Source of the DNA: Anaerofustis butyriciformans | GTDB lineage: Bacteria; Bacillota; Clostridia; Eubacteriales; Anaerofustaceae | Assembly: GCF_036289385.1 (NCBI RefSeq) | Contig: NZ_JAYFFH010000001.1 | Location: 62,001 to 126,000 of the forward strand | DNA: 64,000 nt | Reading direction: 5' to 3' | In this document: piece after piece, positions 43,150 to 52,972 of the stretch | Layout of the letters: each line of letters begins with the position of its first letter | Position numbering within the stretch: position 1 is the first letter of the stretch | Position numbers and translations under genes: made by a program | The notes under the pieces: model-generated | What the model was told of the DNA's origin: nothing | Databases searched by the model: none | Seen by the model: the letters and a program-made list of their open reading frames with translations, nothing else

Positions 43150-44985
43150 ATGGATTGTTATAAAGATATTTCTTTTGAACAGATGAAAGAGGTTTTCCTT
43201 GGGTTATTAAAAGAAACAAAGCATCTTCAAAGTGAGTATGTAGATGTATATGATTCTTTTAACAGAGTTTTATTTGATAATGTTTATGCAAAGGAAGATG
43301 TGCCAAGTTATTCTTATTCTTTATATGACGGTGTAGCGGTAAACATAAAAGATATAGAAAAGAAAGAAAACCTATATAAAATAAGCGAATACAAAAAAGT
43401 AAACAAAGGTGATTTTGTTGATGATAAATATAATATTGTAATAGATAAGCACGACATTATATATAAAGGAAATCTTATTTATGTAAATTATATGCCTAAC
43501 CTTTTTTATGGTATAAAGTTTAAAGGTCAGGAAAGACAAAAGGGCAGTTATTTATATGCAAAAGACACTCTTTTAGACAGTGAAAAAATAGGGGTTCTTT
43601 TGGAAGCTAGAGTTGATAAGGTAAGTGTTTATAAAAAACTTAAAATAGGATTTGTGCTTACTTTAAATGAAGAAAAGTACAAACATGAAAAAAGAAAACA
43701 CAATCCTGAAACCATCTTTATGGTTTTAAAAAATAAAATACAAAACGAAAGAGTACAAATAAATTTATATCCTCATGAAAGAGAAGACAAAAGAGATTTT
43801 GAAAAGAGGGTAAAGGAAGCTTCTTTAAAAAATGATTTGGTTATTGTAATCGGAAGAACCGGAGAAGGAAGCAATGACCATACTTATGAAGTTATAGATA
43901 AACTGGGAAGTGTATATATAAAAGGAATGAATACAATACCCGCTACTAACTTTATGTATGGAAAAGTTTTGGGATGTGATGTGTTTGCTTTCCCTGGAGA
44001 TATATTCTCAAACATATTCCTTTATAATATGTTTATAAAAAAATACATATCTTTGCTTACAAGGGTAGGAGAAGAAAAAGAAAATACCATTATGGCAAAG
44101 CTTATGGAAGATGTGGATTCAAGTTTTTATTATAAAGAATTTGTATATGTAAATTTATTTAACAATTCCGACGGTTTTAAAGCTCTTCCTCTTCAAGTAA
44201 AAAATGCTTCAATGTATGACTTTTTTGGTGCAGACGGATATTTTGTGATAAACGAAAATGTAAAAAACATCAAAAAAGGAGAGGACATAAAGGTTCATTT
44301 ATTTAAGCCTTTAAAGGATACGGATAATAACGTGTTGTTTGTGGGAAGAAAGAATTTAATAAATTCTAAAATAATAGAATATTCTTCTTTTGACAAAATG
44401 AATATAATTCAAAGTTCAAATGTAAATGAATTAAAGGGCAGTATTACATCAAATGAATATGTGCTTGGAGAATTTGAAGGAAAAAGCGAGCATTTTAAAG
44501 ATGAGCTTATAAAAGGAAAAGTTATAATTCAAGGTGTAAGGGAAAGATATGGTTTTGCCATAAACAAAAAATACCTTGAAATAACCGATGTTGAAGATTT
44601 GGCTAAAAAGAATATAGTTTTTGGAAATCTTCCGAGAAATGATTTTTCTAGAAAAATACTTGAAACCTTACTTAAAAACAAAAAAATAAACTATAAGGAT
44701 ATAAAGGGTTTTGAGGATAATATATATAAAAATGAAACGGTATTGTTGTCAGCTTTGTTATCAGACAGGTTTGATGTGTGCTTTATAAGTGAGACAGCTG
44801 CAAAAAATAATAAAATAAAATTTGTTCCAATAATAACAAAAGAAAATGATTTTGTGATAAATACCGTGGATGAAGAATTAGTCAAAAGAATAGCTTTTGT
44901 ATTTTCAAATCCGACTTTGAAAGAAGAGCTTGGGGAAGATTATAATACAGAAAATTTTGGCAGTATATTAAGAAAAAAGAAATAA
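43150..44985 (+). CDS. MoeA-like protein with C-terminal periplasmic-binding-like domain
   Basis: A 611-residue protein. Residues 1-390 resemble MoeA: YDGVAVN near residue 58, but GADSV is missing; in the second half VIVIGRTGEGSNDHTYEVID (like GG-x-S-x-G-x-x-D) and VFAFPGDIFSN (like LPGNP) are recognisable. Residues about 400-611 form a type-2 periplasmic-binding-like domain, the MoeA-PBP (LysR-substrate-like) fusion known from archaea and some bacteria. SD GAGGT at 43139-43143. With its neighbour it may rebuild a full active site, because the MoeA site is shared between two subunits. It precedes malic enzyme by 16 bases. Confidence 0.75.
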   Translation: MDCYKDISFEQMKEVFLGLLKETKHLQSEYVDVYDSFNRVLFDNVYAKEDVPSYSYSLYDGVAVNIKDIEKKENLYKISEYKKVNKGDFVDDKYNIVIDKHDIIYKGNLIYVNYMPNLFYGIKFKGQERQKGSYLYAKDTLLDSEKIGVLLEARVDKVSVYKKLKIGFVLTLNEEKYKHEKRKHNPETIFMVLKNKIQNERVQINLYPHEREDKRDFEKRVKEASLKNDLVIVIGRTGEGSNDHTYEVIDKLGSVYIKGMNTIPATNFMYGKVLGCDVFAFPGDIFSNIFLYNMFIKKYISLLTRVGEEKENTIMAKLMEDVDSSFYYKEFVYVNLFNNSDGFKALPLQVKNASMYDFFGADGYFVINENVKNIKKGEDIKVHLFKPLKDTDNNVLFVGRKNLINSKIIEYSSFDKMNIIQSSNVNELKGSITSNEYVLGEFEGKSEHFKDELIKGKVIIQGVRERYGFAINKKYLEITDVEDLAKKNIVFGNLPRNDFSRKILETLLKNKKINYKDIKGFEDNIYKNETVLLSALLSDRFDVCFISETAAKNNKIKFVPIITKENDFVINTVDEELVKRIAFVFSNPTLKEELGEDYNTENFGSILRKKK

Positions 44986-45001
44986 CGGAAGAAGGAAAAT
45001 T

Positions 45002-46177
45002 ATGGATGTAAAAGAAAAATCTCTTAAACTTCATGAACAGTTAAACGGAAAACTTGAAGTTATAAGCAAAAAAGAAGTAAAAACAAACGAAGATTTATCA
45101 CTTTTATATACACCGGGCGTTGCTCAGCCTTGTGTAAAGATACATGAAAATGAAGATGACGTATATAAATATACGGTTAAGAAAAATCTTGTAGGTGTCG
45201 TAAGTGACGGAACAGCGGTTTTAGGGCTTGGTGATATAGGTGCTAAAGCAGCAATTCCCGTAATGGAGGGAAAGGCCATCTTATTTAAAGAGTTTGGCGG
45301 TGTTGATGCTTTCCCTATTTGTGTGGATTCAAAAGATGTTGATGAAATAGTAAAAACCGTAAAACTTATTTCTCCTGTTTTTGGGGGAATTAACCTTGAA
45401 GATATATCAGCTCCAAGATGTGTTGAAATAGAAAACAGATTAAAAGAAGAACTTGATATTCCTGTATTTCATGATGACCAACACGGAACAGCTATTGTAG
45501 TTGGAGCAGGAATAACAAATGCTTTAAAAATAGTAAAAAAAGATATTGATAAAATAAAAATTGTTGTAAACGGAGACGGTTCGGCGGGATATGCCATAAC
45601 AAAAATGCTTATAAATTTAGGTGCAAAAAATGTTGTGGTATGCGGTATTAACGGTGCTTTAAAAGAAGGCAGAGATGACAATTATGTTCAAAGAGAACTT
45701 TTAAAAATAACAAATCCAAATAAAGACGAGGGACTTTTAAAAGACGTTATAAAGAATGCAGATGTCTTTATAGGCGTTTCAAAGGGAAATCTTGTTGATG
45801 AAGAAATGGTAAGAAGCATGAATGAAGATGCAATTATTTTTGCCATGGCAAATCCTGTGCCTGAAATTATGCCTGACGTGGCAAAAAAAGGCGGAGCAAG
45901 AGTTGTTGGAACGGGAAGAAGCGATTTTGAAAATCAAGTAAATAACGTTCTTGCATTCCCTGGAATATTTAAAGGTGCTCTTAGTGCATATGCAACAAAG
46001 ATTACAGAAGGTATGAAAGTTGAAGCTACATATGCCATTGCAAACTTTATAAAAGAAGATGAGTTAAACGAACATAATATACTTCCTAGCGCACTTGATA
46101 AAAATGTTGCTGATGCAGTTGCAAAAGCGGTATACGATCAAGCAATCAAAGAGGGAGTAGTTAAAAATATCAAATAA
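45002..46177 (+). CDS. NAD(P)-dependent malic enzyme
   Basis: A 391-residue cytoplasmic enzyme converting malate to pyruvate and CO2. Motifs: LLYTPGVAQPC with catalytic Tyr near residue 37, VVSDGTAVLGLGDIG near 71, metal-binding EDISAPRC near 138, FHDDQHGTAIVVGAGI near 157, and Rossmann VNGDGSAGYAITKML near 191. The short form without ACT or PTA domain is typical of Firmicutes. It is embedded between MoeA-like genes and pheST, with 20 bases to pheS. Confidence 0.95.
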   Translation: MDVKEKSLKLHEQLNGKLEVISKKEVKTNEDLSLLYTPGVAQPCVKIHENEDDVYKYTVKKNLVGVVSDGTAVLGLGDIGAKAAIPVMEGKAILFKEFGGVDAFPICVDSKDVDEIVKTVKLISPVFGGINLEDISAPRCVEIENRLKEELDIPVFHDDQHGTAIVVGAGITNALKIVKKDIDKIKIVVNGDGSAGYAITKMLINLGAKNVVVCGINGALKEGRDDNYVQRELLKITNPNKDEGLLKDVIKNADVFIGVSKGNLVDEEMVRSMNEDAIIFAMANPVPEIMPDVAKKGGARVVGTGRSDFENQVNNVLAFPGIFKGALSAYATKITEGMKVEATYAIANFIKEDELNEHNILPSALDKNVADAVAKAVYDQAIKEGVVKNIK

Positions 46178-46197
46178 AAACTATTGTGGAGGATAAA

Positions 46198-47217
46198 GTG
46201 AAAGATCAGTTACTAAATATACAAAAAGAAGCAAAAGAAAAAATACAAAATCTTCATTCATTGGAAGATTTAGAAAAATTCAGAATTGAATTTATGGGTA
46301 AAAAAGGTAAGCTTACATCAATCCTTAGAGGAATGGGTGGGCTTAGCAAAGAAGAAAGACCTATAATAGGTAAACTTGCAAACGAAGTAAGAGAAGCCAT
46401 AGAATCAGAGCTTGGAAAAATGAAAACAAGCATTGAAGAAAAAATCTTACTTGAAAAACTTGAAAAAGATAAAATAGATATTACTCTTCCTGGTAAGGAA
46501 GTAGAAGTAGGACATCATCATCCTCTATATAATATCATAGGAGAACTTGAAGAAATCTTTGCATCTCTTGGTTTTTCTGTTGCGGAAGGTCCTGAAATAG
46601 AACTTGTAAGATATAACTTTGATAACTTAAACGTTCCTCTTGATCATTCATCAAGAGATAAAAGCGATACTTTCTATATAAATGATGATATTTGCCTTAG
46701 AACACAAACTTCACCTGTTCAAATTAGAGCAATGAAAGCAAAAGATGTTCCAATCAAGGTTATTGCTCCCGGAAAAGTTTATAGAACAGATGAAATTGAT
46801 GCGACACATTCACCTTTATTCCACCAAATAGAAGGTTTAATTGTAGATAAAGGAATTACAATGGCAGACCTTAAAGGAACACTTGAATATGTTGTAAAAA
46901 GACTTTACGGCGAAGAAACAAAAACAAGATTCAGACCACATCAATTTTACTTTACGGAACCAAGTGCCGAAATGGACGCAACTTGCATAGCTTGTCACGG
47001 AAAGGGATGTAATGTTTGCAAAGGTTCAGGATTTATTGAAATTTTAGGCTGCGGAATGGTTCATCCAAACGTACTAAAAGCCTGTGGAATAGACCCTGAT
47101 GTATATACCGGTTTTGCTTTCGGAATGGGACTTGACAGAATGACTATGCTTAAATACGGTATTAAAGATTTAAGATTATTATTTGCAAACGATACTGAGT
47201 TATTAACTCAATTTTAA
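46198..47217 (+). CDS. pheS: Phenylalanyl-tRNA synthetase alpha subunit
   Basis: A 339-residue class II synthetase subunit that carries the catalytic core for tRNA-Phe. An N-terminal coiled coil precedes motif 1-like GHHHPLYNIIGELEEIF, motif 2 with YRTDEIDATHSPLFHQIEG, and motif 3 GFAFGMGLDRMTML. The frame extends to GTG 46186, but GGAGG (46188-46192) then lies inside it; GTG 46198 follows that SD by 5 bases and is chosen. No T-box leader precedes it; the malic enzyme gene ends 20 bases upstream. Confidence 0.96.
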   Translation: MKDQLLNIQKEAKEKIQNLHSLEDLEKFRIEFMGKKGKLTSILRGMGGLSKEERPIIGKLANEVREAIESELGKMKTSIEEKILLEKLEKDKIDITLPGKEVEVGHHHPLYNIIGELEEIFASLGFSVAEGPEIELVRYNFDNLNVPLDHSSRDKSDTFYINDDICLRTQTSPVQIRAMKAKDVPIKVIAPGKVYRTDEIDATHSPLFHQIEGLIVDKGITMADLKGTLEYVVKRLYGEETKTRFRPHQFYFTEPSAEMDATCIACHGKGCNVCKGSGFIEILGCGMVHPNVLKACGIDPDVYTGFAFGMGLDRMTMLKYGIKDLRLLFANDTELLTQF

Positions 47218-47229
47218 GGAGGACTTGGA

Positions 47230-49614
47230 ATGTTATTACCTATAAACTGGTTAAAAGAATATGTAAATGTAGATAAAGATATAAATGAATTTGCCGAAAT
47301 GATGACTGTAAGCGGTTCTATGGTTGAAACCGTAACTTATCTTGGAGAAGGAATTGAAGGTGTTATAACAGCGAAAATTAAAGATATTAAACCACATGAA
47401 GATGCGGAAAAATTAGTTATATGCACAATGTTTGACGGAAGCGAAGAATATCAAGTTGTTACAGGGGCTAAAAATGTAAAAGTCGGAGATATTGTTCCTT
47501 ATGCAAAAGTTGGTGCAAAACTTCCAAATGGAATGACTCTTAAAAAAGCAAAATTAAGAGGAGTTGAATCTTACGGTATGCTTTGTTCAGGTGCTGAACT
47601 TGGCATGAGTTCAAGCATTGTTCCAAAACATTTGGAAGATGGGATTTATATTTTCTCTGAAGACGTACCTTTAGGAGAAGATGCAAAAAAAGTATTGGGT
47701 CTTGATGAATATGTAATTGATTTTGAACTTACAAATAACAGACAAGATTGTAACAGTATTTTAGGTATGGCTTATGAAGCAGGTGCAACACTTGGTAAAA
47801 AATTTGTTATGCCTGATTTTAAAATCGAAGATAAAGCTAATGATATTAATGATAAATTAAGCGTTGAAGTAAAAAATACAGACTTATGTAAAAGATACTG
47901 TGCAAGAATGCTTAAAGTAAAAAAAGTTGAACAATCACCACTTTGGATGCAACAAAGATTAATGGCTTGTGGTATTAGACCTATATCAAATATTGTTGAC
48001 GTTTCTAACTATGTTATGTTAGAACTTGGTCAACCACTTCATATGTTTGATTATGATAAATTAGAAGGACATAAAATCATTGTTGACACTGCAAAAAATG
48101 GTGAAAAAATGGTTACTCTTGACAACATAGAAAGAGATCTTGATGATAAAATGCTACTTATCAATGATGCAAAAAAAGGTGTTTGTGTAGCAGGGGTTAT
48201 GGGTGCTTTAAACTCAGTTGTAGATGATGATACAAAAAATATCGTAATAGAATCTGCAAACTTCAACAAAAACTCAATAAGAAGAACATCAAGAGTATTT
48301 GGACTTAGAAGTGAAGCTTCAGCACATTATGAAAAGGGAATTAATCCTTTGATTACAAGATATGCAATAGACAGAGCAGCATCATTACTTGTTGAAATCG
48401 GTGCTTGTGAACTTGTAGAAGGCTTAATTGATGAAAACTTCTATGAAAAAGAACCTGTAAAAATGGATATTGATTCAAAAGATGTTAACAGAATTTTAGG
48501 AAGCGATATTTCAGTAGAAGAACAAGCAAGACTTCTTGATTTACTAAACTTTGAACCAAAAGTAAACGGGGATATAATAAGCATTACAGCTCCTATTTTA
48601 AGAGATGACATAAACATAAAAGAAGATGTTGTTGAAGAAATCGCAAGAATGTATGGATACAACAATATTCCAAGTACACTTATGGAAACATCAAATTATA
48701 TAAGTGAAAAAAATGTTTATTACAGTGATAAAAACAAAATTAAGGAAGCATTAATTGCAATAGGAGGACTTGAAACTCTTACTTATACATTTACATCAAA
48801 AGAAAAACTTGATGAACTTGGATTTGAAGATAAAGATATTAGAAGCAAATATGTAAAAGTAATAAATCCTCTTGGGGAAGATACAGGATACATGAGAACT
48901 TCTATGATGATTAGCATGCTTGAGTCATTATCATTTAACTACAGCAGAAAGAATAAAGAAAGAGTTTTATTTGAAATAGGTAATGTATTCTTTGATGCTA
49001 AATATGATGAATTAGGACTACCTCTACAAGAAGAAAAACTTGTTATTGGTAAATACAATACAGATTATTTTGAAATTAAAGGAATTGTTGAATATATTTT
49101 CAACAAATTTAGAATTAAAAACGTTAAATTCACAAAAGCAGAAGAAAAGATGCTTCACCCTACAAGAAGCGCTTACATTTCAGTAAATGATAAAGTAATC
49201 GGTTATGTAGGAAACGTTCATCCTCTTTTACTTAAGAAATACAACTTAAAAGAAGATGTTGTTGTTGCTGAAATTGACGTAAAAACAATCACAGAAAATT
49301 ACGACAAAGAAATCGAATTTAAACAACTTGCAAAATTCCCATCTCTTCAAAGAGATATTGCAGTTGTAGTTGATGAAGATATTTATGCAGGTGAAATCCT
49401 TGATGAAATTAAGAAAGCAGGCGGAGAATATCTTGTATCAAGTGAAGTATTTGACGTATTTACAGGAAAACAAGTAGGCGAAGGTAAAAAATCCGTAGCT
49501 GTGAGCCTTGAATTTAGAGCTGAAGACAGAACATTAACAGATGAAGAAATAGACGTAAGATTTGATAATATTGTAAAAGCTCTATCAGAAACATTAAATG
49601 CAAAATTAAGATAA
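47230..49614 (+). CDS. pheT: Phenylalanyl-tRNA synthetase beta subunit
   Basis: A 794-residue subunit completing the alpha2-beta2 enzyme. Domains in order: N-terminal tRNA-binding EMAP-like OB fold (residues about 40-150), B3/B4 editing domain with core KRYCARMLKVKKVEQSPLWMQ region near 220-390, B5 DNA-binding-like fold, catalytic-like domain, and C-terminal ferredoxin-fold anticodon domain (FPSLQRDIAVVVDE, EYLVSSEVFDVFTG). AAGGAGG SD at 47216-47222 overlaps the end of pheS. Ends in a terminator. Confidence 0.96.
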   Translation: MLLPINWLKEYVNVDKDINEFAEMMTVSGSMVETVTYLGEGIEGVITAKIKDIKPHEDAEKLVICTMFDGSEEYQVVTGAKNVKVGDIVPYAKVGAKLPNGMTLKKAKLRGVESYGMLCSGAELGMSSSIVPKHLEDGIYIFSEDVPLGEDAKKVLGLDEYVIDFELTNNRQDCNSILGMAYEAGATLGKKFVMPDFKIEDKANDINDKLSVEVKNTDLCKRYCARMLKVKKVEQSPLWMQQRLMACGIRPISNIVDVSNYVMLELGQPLHMFDYDKLEGHKIIVDTAKNGEKMVTLDNIERDLDDKMLLINDAKKGVCVAGVMGALNSVVDDDTKNIVIESANFNKNSIRRTSRVFGLRSEASAHYEKGINPLITRYAIDRAASLLVEIGACELVEGLIDENFYEKEPVKMDIDSKDVNRILGSDISVEEQARLLDLLNFEPKVNGDIISITAPILRDDINIKEDVVEEIARMYGYNNIPSTLMETSNYISEKNVYYSDKNKIKEALIAIGGLETLTYTFTSKEKLDELGFEDKDIRSKYVKVINPLGEDTGYMRTSMMISMLESLSFNYSRKNKERVLFEIGNVFFDAKYDELGLPLQEEKLVIGKYNTDYFEIKGIVEYIFNKFRIKNVKFTKAEEKMLHPTRSAYISVNDKVIGYVGNVHPLLLKKYNLKEDVVVAEIDVKTITENYDKEIEFKQLAKFPSLQRDIAVVVDEDIYAGEILDEIKKAGGEYLVSSEVFDVFTGKQVGEGKKSVAVSLEFRAEDRTLTDEEIDVRFDNIVKALSETLNAKLR

Positions 49615-49641
49615 AAAAAGCACTTTAAAAGTGCTTTTTTA
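49614..49641. terminator. Bidirectional terminator after pheT
   Basis: Palindrome AAAAAAGCACTTT-AAAAGTGCTTTTTT, T runs on both strands; overlaps the stop codon of the leftward gene at 49639. Confidence 0.85.
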
Positions 49642-50373
49642 TTTTTCTTTTAAGATGAAACCTTTTGGAGCTTTTTTAGTTGTTTCTTTTGAGTAAATGT
49701 TTAGATATATTTTTTTATATTCTTTATTGTCTTTTGTATATGTAATAAATTCGTCTATTAAGTAGTCACTTGATTCTATTTCAAAACTTCCTGTTCTTTT
49801 ATAATAAAGTTCCATATTAGAATCGGTTTTAAGTCTGTCTAAATAATCATATGCTTCATTTATTCCTTTACATGGAATAGGGGAATTTACATTTAAACCA
49901 AAATTTTCATCTTCTTGATTATAATTTTCATAATCTCCGCCATTCATGGATTCTTCTAAAATTTCAGGTATTGCACTTATAATCTTTAAATCTTTGTTTG
50001 TATCAATAAAAAAAGTGTTATCCATTGTATTTAATATACAATAATTAACTACCATTTCCATTTGTATTTCTTTGTTTTCAAAATATGATGAATATTTTTC
50101 CTTAATAAATATTTTTAAATCAGCATATTCATAGTTTAAATTTTCTTTCAACTCATATATATCAGCATAAATATTTAATAAATTAAAGTATTCTTTTTCA
50201 TCCAAATTAAAAAGACTTAAATTTAAGAGTTTTCCTATTGAAACTATTATTTTGTCGGCTTGTTTTTCTCCTATTTTAAAAATTTTATGGCTATTTTCCA
50301 TAATAGATAAACATTTTGATATTTTTTCTTTATGTTTTTTTTGACCATCATATAAGTCTATTAGTGTTCCCAT
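49639..50373 (-). CDS. Hypothetical soluble protein
   Basis: A 244-residue protein I do not recognise. No signal peptide or membrane span. Residues 1-125 look helical and charged; after an acidic Asn/Asp/Glu-rich linker (DYENYNQEDENFG) comes a more beta-like C-terminal part with PIPCKGINEAYDYLDRL and a closing KKAPKGFILKEK. Composition matches neighbours, so no sign of recent transfer. It lies 100 bases beyond the secreted hydrolase gene on the same strand but after a hairpin, so cotranscription is unclear. Confidence 0.6.
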   Translation of the reverse strand: MGTLIDLYDGQKKHKEKISKCLSIMENSHKIFKIGEKQADKIIVSIGKLLNLSLFNLDEKEYFNLLNIYADIYELKENLNYEYADLKIFIKEKYSSYFENKEIQMEMVVNYCILNTMDNTFFIDTNKDLKIISAIPEILEESMNGGDYENYNQEDENFGLNVNSPIPCKGINEAYDYLDRLKTDSNMELYYKRTGSFEIESSDYLIDEFITYTKDNKEYKKIYLNIYSKETTKKAPKGFILKEK

Positions 50374-50438
50374 ACTTTTTTCCTTTTTGGTAGTATATTA
50401 TAAGATACTAATATTATACACGATTTATAGTAGGATAT

Positions 50439-50466
50439 AAAGAAGCAATTTAAAAATTGCTTCTTT
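50439..50466 (-). terminator. Terminator of the first glucosaminidase gene
   Basis: 13-bp arms AAAGAAGCAATTT (50439-50451) and its complement (50454-50466). On the minus strand the sequence after the stem is only moderately T-rich. Confidence 0.65.
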
Positions 50467-50472
50467 ATAGAT

Positions 50473-52851
50473 TTATTTAAGTGTAATTGTTTTTGGATAA
50501 GTATAAGTATAATCTCCATGGGTGAATTTAACTTTGTATTTTCCTTTTGGAAGAAGTTTTTTGTTATTCTTATCATAATTTCCGTATCCTTTAAAAGTTA
50601 CGGAGTTTTTTGTATTTGCCTTTTTGTAGTAAAATACTTGTTTAAAAACCAGCCTGTTTTTACTGTCGTAGATTCTTACCATGCTTGTTCCAGGTCTGTT
50701 TGGAGTCATATATAATGTTGTTGAATACTTTCTTTTTATTGATGTTTTTGTTATTCCCGTAGAAAGCTTGGTAGCTTTTGAGTAAACCTTAATGGTATAA
50801 TCTTTTGTTTTTGTGCTTTTTCCTGAAACAGATAATATGACTCTAATAGTATAATTAGTTCCTTTTGAACTTCTATTTACATAGCTTCCGGTCTTATATC
50901 CTGCTTTGTTATCCTTTGTTGCTTTTCCGTCCCAGTAAATTTTTTCTGTTGTTGTTCCTGTTTTTGATTTTGTTAAACTTTTCTTTGCAACAAGCTGTTT
51001 TTTTGAATTATAAACTTGAAGTTCTACTTTTGCGTTTTTTATATTTGAATATGCACTTATATCAACTCTTAAGTTATTTGCATATCCCGGAGTAAAACCG
51101 TAGCTTAAGGCAGGGTATATCTTAATTGAGGATATTGATATTTTAGGTGTTGTGGTATTATCTTGAGTTATGCTTGTTTTTCCTTTTCTTACAATATCAA
51201 CATCGCTTTTTTTGATGTATCCAACTGAAGAAGTATAGTCATATAAATTTTCATAGTGAACAGAAGAGTTTACAACTCCCATGTCATTTTGTATTTTATA
51301 ATAATCACCTTTTTCTCCGATTATAACAACAGGCATTCCAGTAGGTGTACTGGAGTTTTTGTTTGCCATTTTATAGTAAGTTTTGCTGCTACTATCTGCA
51401 TTTTGATATACGTTTGTGGTTTTGTTGGTTATGGCTATTGTGTATTTTTCATAGTCTTTGCTTCCCATGTTTTTATCTTGAAGATATACGTTACCGCCTA
51501 TTTTTTCACCATGATATGGGTCTGAGGCATACTTTACGTTTACTCCAATCTTTTTATTGCCGGGAGAAGTTCCATAATATCTAAAGTCAGAGTTTGCGTC
51601 AAAATATGCTCTGCTTAAGTGTCTGTAAGCATGTTCTTCTATACACTTTGCGGGGCTTGAAAAGCTATAAGCATTATCGGGATTTTCATCATATGCGGCA
51701 ATTCCAAAAAGGTTATTTTTTGTTTGTGCGTAAGAGCTTGTTCCGTATCCGCTTTCAAGGTTTGCAAAGCCTAGTTCCATAAGAGCATTTATACCGTATT
51801 TATTTTGAACGTTTATTAAGGTTTCACCCATATTTTTAAGTTTTGAATTTGTAGGGTAGGTGTTTATTCTTTTATTTATTTCTGCTGCTGTGTAGCTTGT
51901 TTTAGTTCTATATGAAAGATATGTAAAGTAAGGATAATGTGTTCCTGCTTTACTTGATGAAGTAAGGTATTTTGAAGTATAAAAGTTTACTCCGTCCATG
52001 CTAAAATACTTAGTGCCGCTTTTCATAAAAGAAGGTGCTTTATCTACAACAAAACTTTGCAGCATAGATTTTTCGCTGTTTTCATATCTTTGTGAATTTA
52101 CTGCGTCACTTAATACCGATACATAGTGACATAAATCTGAGTTTGAATTTACGCTGTAATAACCCATATTGTATTTTTTTGTATTAGATGAACCTGATAC
52201 ATACAAATCTTCAAATAAGATTTCCGGAACAAATGTAAGATTATCTGAAGATGTATAATTTGTTATTCCGCTTATTCCTATTTTGCATTTTGAAGATGTG
52301 TAATTTCCATTATTTTCCGCACCTAAATAAAATACTTCTTGGTTGTTTGTGATATATGGATTGCTTGAGCCGTAAGCATTATCAAGAACGAGCATAGCCG
52401 ATGGGGCAGAAATATAAGCTCTTCCTGTTTTCATGTCTATTACTTCTTCATCTTCATTTAAAATAACAAGTCCTTTAGCTTTTTTTATGTATTCGCTTGT
52501 ATTTATATTTATATATTCGTTATAAGTATTATCCATATAATTTTTTGCATTTGTAAAAGTATCAAAGGTTTTTAATTTTTCAAATTTTACAATACTGTTG
52601 TATTCATCACTCTGTTTATTCTTTGCAGGGTATGCATATGCAACATAAAAACTATTTGATATTTCTTTTGTTCTTTTTGCATTAGAGTTTAAATACTCTT
52701 TTGGTATTTTGTCTGTTTTGTAATATTGTTCATTTTGTGCTTCGTTTTTTACGAAATCGGGTATTTCAATATTATATAAATCCTGTGCTTCTACGTTTAA
52801 ACTTGGAATCATTAACAAGATAATAAGTAATATAGCTATTCTTTTTTTCAT
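50473..52851 (-). CDS. Secreted endo-beta-N-acetylglucosaminidase-like cell wall hydrolase
   Basis: A 792-residue exported protein. Signal peptide at residues 1-22 (KKRIAILLIILLMIPSLNVEA). A novel-looking N-terminal region precedes a GH73-type glucosaminidase domain: NVQNKYGINALMELGFANLE with the likely catalytic Glu near residue 365, then KNNLFGIAAYDENPDNAYSF and HAYRHLSRAYF. An SH3-like segment (about 465-560), an Ig-like FlgD-type segment with IYWDGKATKDNKAGYKTG, and one C-terminal repeat of about 100 residues (TPNRPGTS ... GDYTYTYP) follow. It should cleave GlcNAc linkages in peptidoglycan. A close paralogue lies 1.4 kb upstream on the same strand. Confidence 0.85.
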   Translation of the reverse strand: MKKRIAILLIILLMIPSLNVEAQDLYNIEIPDFVKNEAQNEQYYKTDKIPKEYLNSNAKRTKEISNSFYVAYAYPAKNKQSDEYNSIVKFEKLKTFDTFTNAKNYMDNTYNEYININTSEYIKKAKGLVILNEDEEVIDMKTGRAYISAPSAMLVLDNAYGSSNPYITNNQEVFYLGAENNGNYTSSKCKIGISGITNYTSSDNLTFVPEILFEDLYVSGSSNTKKYNMGYYSVNSNSDLCHYVSVLSDAVNSQRYENSEKSMLQSFVVDKAPSFMKSGTKYFSMDGVNFYTSKYLTSSSKAGTHYPYFTYLSYRTKTSYTAAEINKRINTYPTNSKLKNMGETLINVQNKYGINALMELGFANLESGYGTSSYAQTKNNLFGIAAYDENPDNAYSFSSPAKCIEEHAYRHLSRAYFDANSDFRYYGTSPGNKKIGVNVKYASDPYHGEKIGGNVYLQDKNMGSKDYEKYTIAITNKTTNVYQNADSSSKTYYKMANKNSSTPTGMPVVIIGEKGDYYKIQNDMGVVNSSVHYENLYDYTSSVGYIKKSDVDIVRKGKTSITQDNTTTPKISISSIKIYPALSYGFTPGYANNLRVDISAYSNIKNAKVELQVYNSKKQLVAKKSLTKSKTGTTTEKIYWDGKATKDNKAGYKTGSYVNRSSKGTNYTIRVILSVSGKSTKTKDYTIKVYSKATKLSTGITKTSIKRKYSTTLYMTPNRPGTSMVRIYDSKNRLVFKQVFYYKKANTKNSVTFKGYGNYDKNNKKLLPKGKYKVKFTHGDYTYTYPKTITLK

Positions 52852-52883
52852 TATGTATAACTCCTTTTATATTTGTAAATTGA

Positions 52884-52911
52884 ATTATACATAAAAAAGT
52901 TTTGATTACAA
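52884..52911 (-). promoter_or_regulatory. Putative promoter of the first glucosaminidase gene
   Basis: On the minus strand TTGTAA (52911-52906) and consensus TATAAT (52889-52884), spacer 16, about 33 bases before the start at 52851. Confidence 0.5.
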
Positions 52912-52946
52912 CATAAAGATAAAATTGGCAAAATTGGAAAAAAATA

Positions 52947-52972
52947 AAAAAATCCTCATTTGAGGATTTTTT
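52947..52972 (-). terminator. Terminator of the MetE-like gene
   Basis: 12-bp arms AAAAAATCCTCA and TGAGGATTTTTT with a 2-base spacer; overlaps the stop codon of the leftward gene. Confidence 0.85.
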
